The position numbers and the translations under genes were made by a program. A stretch of 64,000 nt of DNA from Tetrahymena elliotti 4EA (taxonomy: Eukaryota; Ciliophora; Oligohymenophorea; Hymenostomatida; Tetrahymenidae): the NCBI GenBank assembly GCA_000231825.2, contig JH720310.1:588396-652395 (forward strand), given 5' to 3'. Position 1 is the stretch's first letter. Every line of letters starts with the position of its first letter. The notes beneath the pieces were generated by a model. The model had not been told where the DNA came from. It did no database searches and worked only from the letters and a program-made list of their open reading frames with translations. Positions 33,890 through 46,466 of the stretch are shown piece by piece.

Positions 33890-36430
33890 TTGATCAGTCA
33901 GTCTATCTAACTAAATACAAATCTCTAACTCTCTATCTATCTAACTCTCTCTATTTTGATCAATCTATGATTCCCTAAAACTGTATAGTATAAATAAATA
34001 AAAAAGATATTTCAATCAATCAATATAAACCCCAACAAAAATGTATTATTATAAGTAGTAAGCTTTCAAATCAAAATTAAATTATGTATTGGTAAATTAA
34101 ATAAATTTCGCTGCCTTCCTTTCTCTCTCATATGCATGCATGAATTAGTATGAATAAATAAATAAATCAATAAATAAATATGGCTATTAATTAGTTGCTA
34201 TTTGATTGATGTTTATGGGTATACACGAATTACACTCAGTTCAAATAAACATCATACAAATTATTATTGGAAATCAAAGAAAACCATTCATTTGATTAAT
34301 CTATAAAAGAATACAAACAAACAATCATAAAGTCAAGAAGTAGCAAAAGTAAATAACAAACAAACAAACAACTAAACGAACTAAGAAACAAACAAAGAAA
34401 ATAAAGATAGAAGAATTAAATTATTTAAACAATGTTTTAAATCTAAAACTAATGGTGAATATGAGCAAATACTAATTTAAAAATGTGCTTAATTGAATAT
34501 ATATATTAATATAATTAAAAAAGATAATCTTATTTACCGTTAGCTCTGCGAATTGGTTGAATTTTCTATCTAATTAAATATGAGTGAATCGGTATTTTTA
34601 AATCTTATGAAATTTACTTCAATAAATTATTACCTACTATCTAACATCTAACCCTTATATTATCTGATAAAATATACTATGAATAAGTAAAAAATGAATA
34701 AACTAGCAAAGCAAACTAGCAAGCATATGAATTAATAAATCATTGTATTTATAATATATTTTTTTTGTCTATAACTCTTTTTGAATTAGTATAACCAACC
34801 TGCTGCTACTGCCTCTGTTTTTGTTTGTTCGTTTGTTTGTTTTATTTCGAATAATAAATAATCAATCAATCATCCAAATTAATTTGAAAACAAAATAATA
34901 CAAAAAAATAATATATAAACCGTTTGATTGGTTTTTGTTGAAGCTTTCACTATCAAAGAATTAAAAAAAAGCGAAATAATACTTTTTTACTGTCTTTAAA
35001 TTAAATTTTACAATTTTTTAGGCTGAATCATTTATCTCATAATTATTAAATTTCTCATACATACATACATACATACAAACAATAATACATTCATACATAC
35101 TTATCGAAAAAATATATCTTAGTGTAAATAAACTCTTTTCAACCTTTTATTCAAGTATCGTTAGGCGATCTTATTTTTAAAAAAAATCTTAATTACTTCC
35201 TTTATTATTTATTCTGGCTAAAAGGGTATCTCAACAATGCTATTTATTCATCACATCCTAAAACACACAAACAAAGTAAAAAACGTTTTAGCTTTTTTGA
35301 ATATTTGTATCAAAAAGATAAACGTCTATTTTTAAGCTTGTAAGAGTAAGAATTTTATTTTATATTTGTTAATTGACTATTTAGAAGTATTTGATTAAAT
35401 TGATTTTATTTGAAAACTATTCAAAGTCTTGTAGGTGAAGAATTTTAAAAGCAAATTTTGATTCTTAGTTGAGGAGATTTAGTTGATAAATATTATTTTT
35501 GATAGGTAGAATTTTATACAAGAAATCTTATAATACTTCGTGGTAAAAATAATAATCTTAAATATAAATCATCTTATAAATTTGTTGGTCTTTGTATATA
35601 AATTATGCCCGAAATAGCAGCACTCAAAGGAGCATTTACATGTATTTATATGCAAATAGTAAGTATTGAGTTACATTAATTAGGTTCCTTTTTCTAACTC
35701 GAAAAATAGTTTCTTGTTCGAGTAAATTAATATTCATCCTATACTTTAACTAGTAAAAACACTTTAATGTAAAATAATACAGATAAATTGTAAAAGCGCG
35801 TTTAGAGCCAACCTCTTAAAAAAAAGTATTATTAAAAAATGCTGGATATTAAGAGGAACTAAAAAATTGATAAAATGAATAAAAGAGGTATAATTTCGTT
35901 AAAAACCCTAAAGTAAAACTAAATATAGTGTTTTATATATAAATCTAATAGTATTTTTATATTCGAAAGGAGGCTATAACAATGTCAAATTAAATTCACT
36001 GATTTGAGCTCTAAAACAAACAACATATAATTAAATCAATCTAAAATAAATCAAAACAATTAAAATCCCTTTAAACATTTTTTCATAACAGTGATATTCA
36101 ATATCTGCTTTTGATTATCAAATAAAGGTAACCAAACAAAACAACCTTGTATCGTTCGTTTCTTCTTACTTTCAAAGAAGTTAAATATAAATCAAAAAAG
36201 TAATCTTTTTAGTATAAACTCTAAACTAGAGGCTCTTATTGTCTGTCTCCAATAATCAATCATAATAGGTTAATTAAATTTTTTGTTTGTTTGTTTATTC
36301 ATTCAGAAAATTTATAAAGCAAAAAATAAGGCTTACAAAAAATAACCTAGTAGAAGAAACCACCAAAATATCGAAGTTTCTTATTAAAATTAAGGATAAC
36401 TTATTAATAATTAGACTATTAAAATTCACA
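33890..36430. other. Intergenic with tetranucleotide repeats
   Basis: No gene supported. Contains AATC/AAAT runs (about 34010-34025, 34150-34185), a CATA run at 35056-35078, and a short segment at 35808-35856 with a chromosome-breakage-like core and 8-base inverted arms. A short ORF at 35605 runs into a GTAAGT donor but no partner exon was found. Confidence 0.5.
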
Positions 36431-37707
36431 ATGGGATCTTCTCCTAGCATAGCTTAGAATAAAAAAAACTAATAAATTGCCAATTACAATACTCTTAAAA
36501 AGTAGGAGGAGGTTAAATTGAATGAAGAAAATGATTTTAATATGCATAACAAAAGATCCCTCTTAGCGAATAATAATACCACTAAAAAAAGGAGTATACT
36601 TTTGAGTCATAAAGATGCTGAATCAGAATAAAACTAAGATGAAGTTTCCATAAAACATAGATTAAACAACAAGCAAAATAGAGGGTCTTTCTCTGATTTA
36701 GATGACAGTGATCATTCAAAGCAAGATGTATTTTCTCGCACTGAAATAAAACTTCAAAACAACAACGGAAGCATTTTTAGCAATCAAAAAAAGCATGGTG
36801 GATTCACTTAACAAAGCTCATTCCAGTAAAACCATTCTTTTAACTAGCATTACAAAGAAAGCTCATAAAAATCAGCATTTCCCATGCAATAGGAAAAGAG
36901 GCTTTTTGGAGATTTTTATGTAAGTCCTGTAAAAGAGGTTGAAGACAGTAGATCTCCTACATATTTGACACACTTTAACAATGTACCTACTTATATATAT
37001 ATATATATATATAGCTTATTAAAGAAAACATTACTTTGATAATTGGTTTAAAAATATTCTCTTAATTATTTGCATAGCACAATCATACTAAGCTTGAATA
37101 TGAAAAACTTATTGTCATCTTTGAAATCATTTTAAAAGAAAATAAAATAATTCTTCTTAGATTTTTAAAGAATAAAAAAATTTAATTTCTGGCTGATTAT
37201 TGAGAAGTAATTTAAAAAATAATTTGTTATAAATAGGATGAATTAAGCACAACCGCTCCGAAAGAAGAAATGCAAAAGAAAAGAAAATAAAATGGATATG
37301 TTATCAGTGAGGAAAAAAAGCTGCCTGAAGGTAAACTTTTTGAGAGCAGAAACATTGTGGAAATAAAAGACAGGAACCAAAATTTCTTCACGAAAGGAAA
37401 TGTAGTGCTCTCCGTAAATCATTACAGTAACTTTAAAGCTTAAAGATCTGAAAATTAAGAGAAATTTTAGTCAGAGTTATTAAAGTAAGTGGTGGAATTA
37501 GGAATTTAGCCTACTGAATACATACTTGATAACGCCATTAAGCAAGAATACGAAGATAAAAAGAATATAATATCTGATTTAGAGATTCAAGGATCCAAAA
37601 ATTAAAAAAGTAGCAACCGCCAAAAAGTTTAGATCATCATCTATCCAGGCTTTCATGAGGTTTTCCAAAATAAAACAACTTAAAAGAAAACGATCCATTC
37701 AAACTGA
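36431..37707 (+). CDS. Orphan protein with N-myristoylation signal (340 aa)
   Basis: Two exons, 36431-36982 and 37237-37707, phase-0 intron, TGA at 37705-37707. No family recognised. The N-terminus MGSSPS fits the myristoylation pattern (Gly2, small residues, Ser6), so membrane anchoring is likely. Exon 1 is Ser/Asn/Lys-rich and disordered; exon 2 is charged, with helical stretches (LLKQVVELGIQPTEYILDN). No catalytic motif seen. The intron starts with GT followed almost at once by a (TA)11 run. It could be a ciliate membrane-associated adaptor; that is inference. Confidence 0.72.
36992..37013. repeat. (TA)11 repeat next to a splice donor
   Basis: TA dinucleotide run beginning nine bases after the donor (36983) of the only intron of the myristoylated orphan gene. 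Confidence 0.9.
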
Positions 37708-40700
37708 GGTGTTTGCTTGTCTTTCAGTTTGTTTACTTAGATAACATTAATCATATTATTTAAAAATGCATAATTTGTCTAGTAAGCAAAAATTTTTCTT
37801 TTTCTCAAGCAAGTCGTCTTAATTTAACAAAATCTATAAAAAATAAGAAGTAAATCGGTTCAGTAAAAATAATCAAAAAAAATGAAACAGTGACAAATTT
37901 CAAATAAAAAATTACACTGAACTATCAGTACTGACTTACAAATTTATGCTAACAAAATTTTGCATCGCTAACTAAGAATCTCACAAATTTCATGTTCACT
38001 ATTTCATTTCTTTCCGCTAGCTTTGCCAGTAATTGTTTGATTCAAGCTATCATCAAAGACTTATAAATAGAGATAGACTTCAAAATAATCAAATTTATCA
38101 ATTAATAAAATTGTTAAGCCAGCAAACCAACCAACCTACGGGCCCGTTTATGCCAAAAAAGCAAATCAAAACTAATTTATTAAAGTGCAGGGAATAATAA
38201 CAGATGCAAAAGCAAATAGAATTTTGTGATAAACTAAATCAATTTCCAAATGCATAAATAACAACTAATTAAAAGATTAGAAAAAACTACCCCAGAGAAG
38301 ACAGAAACTTGATATCTAATATATTTATATATTTATTTACTTCTAACGATACTAATTACAATCACTTAATATAATGAAAACAATAATTACCATAGAAATA
38401 ATAATGCAAAATGCAGATTTTGTATGAAATATCTTTTATTAATTAAAAAAACTAAATAAATAACAATGAACAATAGTTAATACTTATCCTATTTATTTTT
38501 CTTACATTTACATATTACTTAATCATGTATTAAGTTATAACGATAATTAGAATATATCTATTTATTCTATTCTATTACATATATTCTTCTAAAAGTTATT
38601 CTGCTAGCCTGTAAAATATTTATCTATATTATCATTTCAAAATATTAATTTAGAATTTGTAAGATGCTTTTTACAGCAATTTATTTAAATTAATATTGGC
38701 TTCTGCTTTTTTAATTTGTGAATGTAATCTTTCTATCGCACTTCATAAAAAAAATGTAAAATATAATCAAATATTATGTTTAAACTGATTTGGAATCTTT
38801 TTTCCGAAAAATATCTTCTGTAAATTAAACCAAGTAATTCCAACCCCTCACAACAAATACCAATTCATAATTTTATTCGTTCTTTTAAATTTTTATTAAG
38901 TAACAAAACTTTCTGAATTTGTTTATTCACTTAAATATTTTCGTACTAGATGAACTATTCTTTTGGCATTTCTTTCTTTACCCGAGTACGAAGCAACTCA
39001 TTATTCTTTATATTTTTGAGCATCTCTAAATGCAGCCAGTGGCAGTCTTTCATACATTATGAGAAAATGATAAAATAAAGCAAACCTTTTTAATTTTTGC
39101 TTCAAAGGATTTAAAATATTTGTATCGTTGAAAAATAAACTTTAGAAAATGTTAAAGTATATACCTAAAAAAATTCAAGTGCTTGAATTTTTGAGAGAAA
39201 TCGAAAAAGAGGTAAAATAAAATAAAATTACACAAAAAATAAAATTAATTATTCATAAATCTAAAAATATTACTTTAGCCTCTGTTTATGACCTATAAGT
39301 TTACTATTCTTTTAATTTATCTAATTTAAAACTAATTTTTTGCCTTTTTTAAATGAATTTTCCTCACTAAAACAACCAAAAAATTGCTATTTTTTGCATG
39401 AATTGTATGAAATAACTTTATTTATTATGATGTAATGACAGCTTTTATGAACGAATACGTAATTTCTAGTAAAGGGTTGAGAAAATAAACATTGTTATAA
39501 TTTGGAGTAATTATTTAAAAAAAATTATGTTTGTTAATGGAATTGATTGATTATCTTGATATTGGGTGGGACTGATTAGCTTAATAATGTGAAAAAATGA
39601 TGAAATATTAAATTATTATTTCAAATAGTAAATATCGGTTAAGGCTTATATTTATTAAAGAGTAATCTAAATTCATCGCTGCACGTATTTTTAATATAAA
39701 ATAGTAAGGGAGTCTATGATTTAAATAAATATAAATGCATTTTCAGGTCTGACAAGACTGAAATGTACTTTTAAAATTGTTTACAATCCATATTATTTTA
39801 ATCTAAGAGTAATCAAAAGTTTAGTTACTATGAATATTTTAACATAAAACATTAAGAAATAATAAGATTATAACATTTTTAAATACGCTTTTGAATAACA
39901 ATCAAATCTGTTTACATTTTAATCTTTCTATTTGTTAAAAATTTACTCAAAAAAAAAAAGTAAAAAATTTGTATGTGAATTAATTTTGTATTTTTAAATA
40001 TATCTATTATTAGTTTTACTTTATTTACATAATTTATTCACATCTTCTTGTAAACACTCTAAGTAAATAAGCATATAGATTTAGATGAATCATTATTAAA
40101 AATTTTTTTAAAGGTGTATCTGACTGATATTTTTAAGCAATCAAAAATATAAAAAAACTTACATTATTTTCTATGATTTGCAAATTATTATGATTAGTAA
40201 CTCAAATCTTTTTATTTTCATTCATTATTTTACTATTCACTAATAAATATTAGTTTACACTGCTATATATGTATTTTTCTTATGGATTACTTTCTAATCA
40301 TAGACATTTATTTTCTATTTAAATTACATTTTACACTAACCATTCCATCTTTAAGCTTATTGTAAATTAAACTACATATTATATTGGGATAAAATAACTT
40401 GAAACCATTCAAAAATCAAATAAATGTAGTTTTAAATTTTTTAAAAACTTTATCAACCAACTACATAATATTTTATTTACCTTAAATTATTACAACAAAG
40501 TAAATTATTTTAGATTTGAATTTATCTCAAACTAAAATTTACCATTTTATTTTGATACTTAAAATAAAATAGTTTTTCAAGGTCAAAGTTGAATTGAAAA
40601 TATTTTTTTATAAATTTACCTATCCTTTACATTAAAAAAGTATTAACTCTTTAAAAGTTTCTAAATAATACCTTGAAATAGAACTAAAAAATACATAAAA

Positions 40701-42013
40701 ATTTCTTCAATTTTTAGGAATAATTTTTATTAAAACAAAATACAAAATAGCAAGTAGTTTATTTTTTTTAATAAATTAATGCTACAATTTATTATCAATT
40801 TAATAATACTTATTTCAGAACTGATTAGAGTAATTTCTCCATAAGTCAAGATTGTGGAGTATTGATTAATATCTATAGAAATAGTTAGTTTTATTATACA
40901 TTTAAATTCAAACTTAAATCATCAACCTGCTTTTTTTAAGAAAAATTGAAAAAAATAATCCATAAATGATTTAATTTACTTTAATATTGAAATAGTTAGT
41001 ATTATTATACATCAGTCTGCTTTTCCTAAGTATAATTGAAAACATTAATTGATAAATTAATCAATTTCCTTAAAATTGTACTAAAAAAATATAAATAATA
41101 ATATTTGTTTTTATTTTAAAATTAAGAAATTTATTTTAATTAAGTTGAACACTTTTATTTTAATTTGCTTTTATTTTGAAACAAATTTGTGTTTTAAATT
41201 AAATAACAAAAATGATATCATTTTTCTTTAAATTCATCAAAACATTTTTAAATTTTAATTTAATGAAGCTAAAATGAATGGAAACTAATTTTAAATAAAA
41301 AACAACAATCTAATCTTATTCTTCTTAAAATATTATGTTTAAAGCTATTTTATACATTTTATCTGTTTAGATTCAAAATTATATATTTACAGTTGCAAAT
41401 AAGGAAATAATTTAATAAATAAATAGATGAAAGTAAAAAGACAAATAAAAATGTCTAATTAGCAATATAAAAATAACAAATTTTAAATAAAATTTTAAGA
41501 AAATAAATTTTTTTATCATTAATTTTCATTTTGAAGTATTGAAAAAGAATAATTTTTTGTTATGAGAAGAAATATTATTGAGTTAAAAGAAAACATAAAT
41601 ATGTCTAAATTTTAAACTAAATTAGTTGAATCAAATATTTGTATCATAAATTTATTATTGATTGATAAAGTGTTTCAGTAATTTGGTAAGAATAAAAATA
41701 GAATTAGATTCTTATTATTTCTAAAAAGGAAATATGCATGTATCTATTTATTTATATTTCTAGCTATTAATTCATATAAATAAGTCTGACTCATTCATTT
41801 ATTAATTGATTGATTGAGTTAGTTATTTAAGTAATTAATTATTGATTTGTCTATTAAGACAATTAATATAGAAATTTTAGATCTAAGGTATAGGCTATTA
41901 ATTAAATAATATTTGTTTGTTTGTTTAGCTTAAATTAAATTAAATAATTAAAATTTTAGAACAATAAATTATCACTAGAATTACTTTGATTTTTCACAAT
42001 CTAAGATTGATTT
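37708..42013. other. Large AT-rich intergenic region
   Basis: 4.3 kb with no supported gene. Holds a GC palindrome (38138-38147), a 20-base inverted repeat at 39171-39190, and a short ORF beginning MLKYIPKKIQVLEFLREIEK at about 39149-39210 that ends at a GTAAAA donor-like site with no partner exon. A ~110-bp direct repeat lies at about 40880-41060. Confidence 0.5.
40876..41060. repeat. Diverged direct repeat
   Basis: Two neighbouring copies share GAAATAGTTAGT, TTATTATACAT, CTGCTTTT and AATTGAAAA blocks in the same order (about 40876-40960 and 40989-41050). Noncoding. Confidence 0.6.
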
Positions 42014-45000
42014 ATGGAGTAGCAATATAAATATAATGAAAGAGGACAAAAGCCTTCTTCCAATTAAAATAATTAAGGATATAATAATGGCAATAACAGT
42101 AGTAATAATAACAGCAATTACAATAACAATGGGCCTCAGAGTAATTAACTACTGAATTATTTACGATTTTGTTTATGCTATAAATTTATTATTAATAATA
42201 GATTAGTTTAGAGATAGAGAAAGGGAGGAAGAAGAGCATTACTATTAAGCTTAAAATAAAAGAAGATAACAAAAAGTATATCAAGAATATGAAACAAAGC
42301 AAGGGAATAATTAAGAGAGTGGCAATAACTATCAAGCATAGAAAAATCAAAGATAGTATTAGAGAGATGGGAACAAAAATACTAATTAAAATAATATTGA
42401 GAATAGAAATCACAATAATAGTTAAAAGCAGAATGGAAATAAAAATGAATTTTATCCTAGAAATTAACAAAGATAAGCCAATGACGATTATGATGATAGC
42501 GAAGATGATTATGATGATAATTCTTTCAACAATTCAAGAAATGGAAAAAAGAAGAATTAAAATAGAAATTAAAATCAGAATAATAAGTAAAAATAATACG
42601 ATAGCAGCGATGATGATTGCAGCGAAGGCAGAAGGAAAAATAGAAGAGAGAAAAAAATAGATCCTAATGGACATAACCCAAATGCTAATATTGACTAATA
42701 ATATGACAGATCTAAAATAGAGCATTATTTCAATGGTAAAGACATCAAGTTTAGCAAAGATAAAAGATTTAACATCTATCACCAAAAAGACGAAGAATAC
42801 TTTCATAACTCCAAAAACAGAAACGGTGCTAATAAAATAGAAAGAAACTCAAACAGCAACCACAGCAGCATTAACTAAAAGAGCAATGAAGATTTTACTA
42901 TTGAAAGCCTAGTGGATTAAGTAGACTTTTAGGTTAACTTAGATAATATCTTTAATGAAACTAACATGGAAGACTATGATTGGAATAACTTGTATCAATT
43001 ATTTAAATTATCAGAAAAGAAAAACTCGCTATTTTTCGCAGTAAATAAATAAACAAACATAATTATAATTAATTTATATGACCTTCTAATAGTTCATTTA
43101 TTATCACCAATCATGTACATTTTAATATATTCATTGTTTTAATTTTACAAATATTCAACAGATGCAAGGAGATAACTAGGTTATTTTTGACAAGAAAGAA
43201 ATGGAAACTGATATGTTTAGGCTTTTCTAAAAACTTGCAAAAATCCTCATTTTGGGTGATTTAGAAACTGCAAGTGAAAAGAAGATTGATTAAAGACTTT
43301 GGGATATTTATAAGAAAAAGATTGAGTATAGCAAAAAATTTAAACTTGTTAGCACAAATGTATCAGACCAGCTTCATATTTTCGATTCTAAGATTCAATT
43401 CTTAAGAGGGTTGCTCAAGGATGTTATAGAAGTAATAATATTTTGGTGATATGATAGTTGTTATTAAATAATATGTATAAATATATAAAAGAAATACAAA
43501 TCAGAATTATGTTCTGAAATAAAAGAAAAGAATAAAAAGAGAAGAATTATTGCTAACTTATGCTGCTACTTTGGAGAGCTCATTGAGTTAAAGTAAAAAG
43601 CCTTTATATTTTTTAAAATGTTTGTTTCAATTTTCAAATGTAAAATAGAGAGAAAGTTTCAAGAACATAAACAACTCCTAATATGAAGAACATGCACTTT
43701 GCTGCTGGCTAGTACATGAAAGCGATCAGCATTTACCCATTTTGTGGCAAATTCTTTTTAGTCTTAGCAAGTAATTTAATTAATATTTATTTATTAATCA
43801 ATTAATCTATACGAAATATTATTTAATTAAATTGCAAAATATTATAAAATAATTAAATTAAGCTTTAAGTTACATGAGTGATGACTAATTTTCTGCTATT
43901 TACTGGTGTATAAGAGCTCTTTGTAGTTAATAGTCTTATCCTTGTAAAGAAAATCTGTAGGAATTCTTGGAAATAAATAGATAGAAATGCTATCAGTTTA
44001 TGTAGGAGCATAATAGCTATGGAAAAATAGACAAAAGGGATACTTTCAAGTTATTTATTTTGCATTTTTTGAGCTTTGTGAATATTGCTTTAACCAAAAT
44101 TGGAATTGAAAACATGCAAACTCATGCTCCTATGTTTGAGTATTTACAATAGCATCTCTAACTGTTGCAATCACAAATTTAATCACAACAAGATGTTAGT
44201 TTGAAGGATTAAACTACTTTGCTTACATATGTTATTATGATGGTAGTATTTGCCTTGAGCAAATTTTAAGAGTATATTAAACTTAAAGATGGTTAAGTTT
44301 TGGATGTTAAAATACTTGAAAATGATATTTTGGCTAGTAACTGTTTGAAATATACCTATGGAATCTTGAACATGATTCTTGAATTATACGTCAATTATGA
44401 CGTACCTTATTTCACTGACTTAGTTATCCCTATTATCTGTTACTTCGTTTCTTATCAAGCTGTTTCAGATTATCTATTTACAAAATTCCCTCACTTCCAA
44501 ACTCTTTTCAACAAAATTCTCTCAAAAACAAAATAGAGATTTGCTAATTTCGAAAAATTAAAGCCAAAAAGCTTTTATGAAAGTCTTTGCGATAACTATT
44601 TATGTGAAACTGAAATTCAAATGATAGGCTACACACCATTCAACCCATATTTCGAAAACAACAAAGATAAATTTAAAATCCTTGAAGACGACTCTCTCCA
44701 ATATCCCCTTAAGCTCTTCATCATCCTAGACAAGCTCCCAAAAATTGAATCTTTCAAAATTTTGGAAGAGGATGAATAAATAGACTAAAATCATGATCAT
44801 GACCAAGAAGATTTTTTCTTCTTGAAAACAACTCCTCAAAAAGTAAACAAAAAAACAAACAAACATATTCTTTTTTAATAAATAATCTCATCTAAGTTTA
44901 ATTTAATAAATAATATTTATAAAAACAAGAGATGTCTTATTTTTTTTTTAAATACTAATTTAATAAGAATTTTAAAGTGATAATCTCACCTAATCACCTA

Positions 45001-46466
45001 AGTTAATTTGAATCAAAAAAATAAAATCTTTAAAAGCAAGATTTTACTTTTAAATGCTTAGGAAATAAAAATCTCTTCTAAGCTAAAATGAATAGCATAA
45101 ATATAACTGAGAAAAAAAATAGATCTAGTATTTTCTTTTGAGTGCTACTTAAGGATTAAAAAGATAATCTCATCGAGATTAAATTGAATTGTTTAAATAG
45201 AATCGATAATAACAAGAGAAATATTATTTTACTTTTAAATCCTTATTTAATCTTCTTAGAATTAAAAAAATAATCTCAATTAAATTGAATTAAATTATTC
45301 AATTAGAATTTATAAAAAACAAGAGAAATGTGATTTTATTTTCATCACACAACAAAGCATTTTATTTTCATCACACAACAAAGCATTTTATTTTCATCAC
45401 ACAACAAAGNNNNNNNNNNNNNNNNNNNNNNNNNNNNNNNNNNNNNNNNNNNNNNNNNNNNNNNNNNNNNNNNNNNNNNNNNNNNNNNNNNNNNNNNNNN
45501 NNNNNNNNNNNNNNNNNNNNNNNNNNNNNNNNNNNNNNNNNNNNNNNNNNNNNNNNNNNNNNNNNNNNNNNNNTTTCATCACACAACAAAGCATTTTATT
45601 TTCATCACACAACAAAGCATTTTATTTTTAATGCACTTTAATCTAAAGAATTAAAAAAAGGGGTATTTATTTGACTAATAAAAGTTAATATTTTAATTTA
45701 AAAATTCAGAGAAGTAGTAATTATTAATTTGTTTGTTTTGAGATATTTATGAGTTGGTTTATTTATTTAAAATAAATATTCAATTAATTTTATCAATTTA
45801 AACAAAAGGAAAATAATGGAGAACAAGAAAGTAAATAGTTGATTATCATAGATGGAATGAATGTTGCAATAAGATATGGATAATCTACCTTCTGTGCTAA
45901 AGGTCTTTAAATTGTTGTAGATTTTTGGCTGAATCATTAAGCAGAAGTTTTGGTATTTTTACCTGATTTTTGCTTTAGTGCAGATTAGATTGAAAAGAAA
46001 AGACAAAAATTCTAAAAAGAAAAGGTAAAAAATAAATAAAAGAAATTGATAATTGTAATAATCTTAAAATATAAAAAGATTCCTGAAAAATTCAAGACTT
46101 TACCTGATGAAGTAGAGACTCTAATTAAGCTTAGAGACTAGGTATATTATTATAAAAAATAAATAAATCAACAGATTTAAAATTTATGAAAATAATTAGG
46201 GATATGCTACTGGTATACCTAACTTTAGTTATGATGATTCTTACATGATTGATTATGCAAGAAAGAAGAATGCCTTTATTATGACTAATGATAGATATAA
46301 TGATCATATCTAAAACTTCAAAAATGATCCTAAGTAAATGGAAATAGTGAAGTAATGGATTAGAAACAACTGTATGAGTTTTACTTTTGTCAAAGATGAA
46401 CTACAACCAGACCCTGATTTCATATAGAAAAGAACTAAGATATCTTTAGAAAAGCCTTACTAATGA
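42014..46466 (+). CDS. Est1/SMG-like protein joined to a Zc3h12a-type NYN ribonuclease (994 aa)
   Basis: Nine exons: 42014-42140, 42202-43040, 43162-43431, 43492-43592, 43649-43770, 43863-44842, 45809-46024, 46079-46141, 46200-46466; all phases agree. Residues 1-250 are Asn/Asp/Arg-rich and disordered. About 330-750 resembles the helical Est1/SMG5-7 region (IYPFCGKFFLVLATLSYMSD, then AIYWCIRALCSQQSYPCKEN), which in SMG proteins binds phospho-UPF1 and RNA-decay partners. Residues about 814-990 match the Zc3h12a/Regnase NYN ribonuclease: IIIDGMNVA (Asp828, Asn831), VFLPDF, DD (918-919) and TND (935-937), so the catalytic acids are present. An SMG6-like role in nonsense-mediated decay is inferred; from memory, a protozoan-specific decay nuclease (Smg6L) is known in Tetrahymena and this may be it. 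The join uses the 44843-45808 intron. Alternative: two genes, the first ending at TGA 44978-44980 and the second starting at ATG 45749. Confidence 0.75.
44870..45330. repeat. Diverged ~100-bp tandem repeats in the Est1-NYN intron
   Basis: At least three or four degenerate units share ATAATCTCA, a TTAAATTGAATT-like block, AACAAGAGAAAT and TTTTACTTTTAAAT in order. They lead straight into the 26-bp array. Confidence 0.55.
45334..45630. repeat. 26-bp minisatellite interrupted by an N gap
   Basis: The 26-base unit (begins TTTTCATCACACAACAAAGC) has its TTC at 45341, 45367 and 45393 before the gap and at 45575 and 45601 after it. The gap 45410-45573 is 164 N. The spacing 45393 to 45575 is 182, exactly seven units, so the array keeps register across the gap (about 11 units). 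Six-frame translations through it are meaningless. Confidence 0.9.

Noticed and set aside
35605..35660. Short exon-like ORF (MPEIAALKGAFTCIYMQI) before a GTAAGT
   Set aside because: No partner exon with a matching phase was found downstream.
39149..39210. Short ORF MLKYIPKKIQVLEFLREIEK with donor-like GTAAAA
   Set aside because: Too short, no downstream exon; it largely coincides with a 20-base inverted repeat.
42192..42806. ORFs on both strands around 42.2-42.8 kb
   Set aside because: Other-frame shadows of the disordered Asn/Asp-rich N-terminal exon of the Est1-like gene.
45330..45641. ORFs on both strands across the N gap
   Set aside because: They consist of a 26-bp repeat plus N; 26 is not a multiple of three and no protein signal exists.
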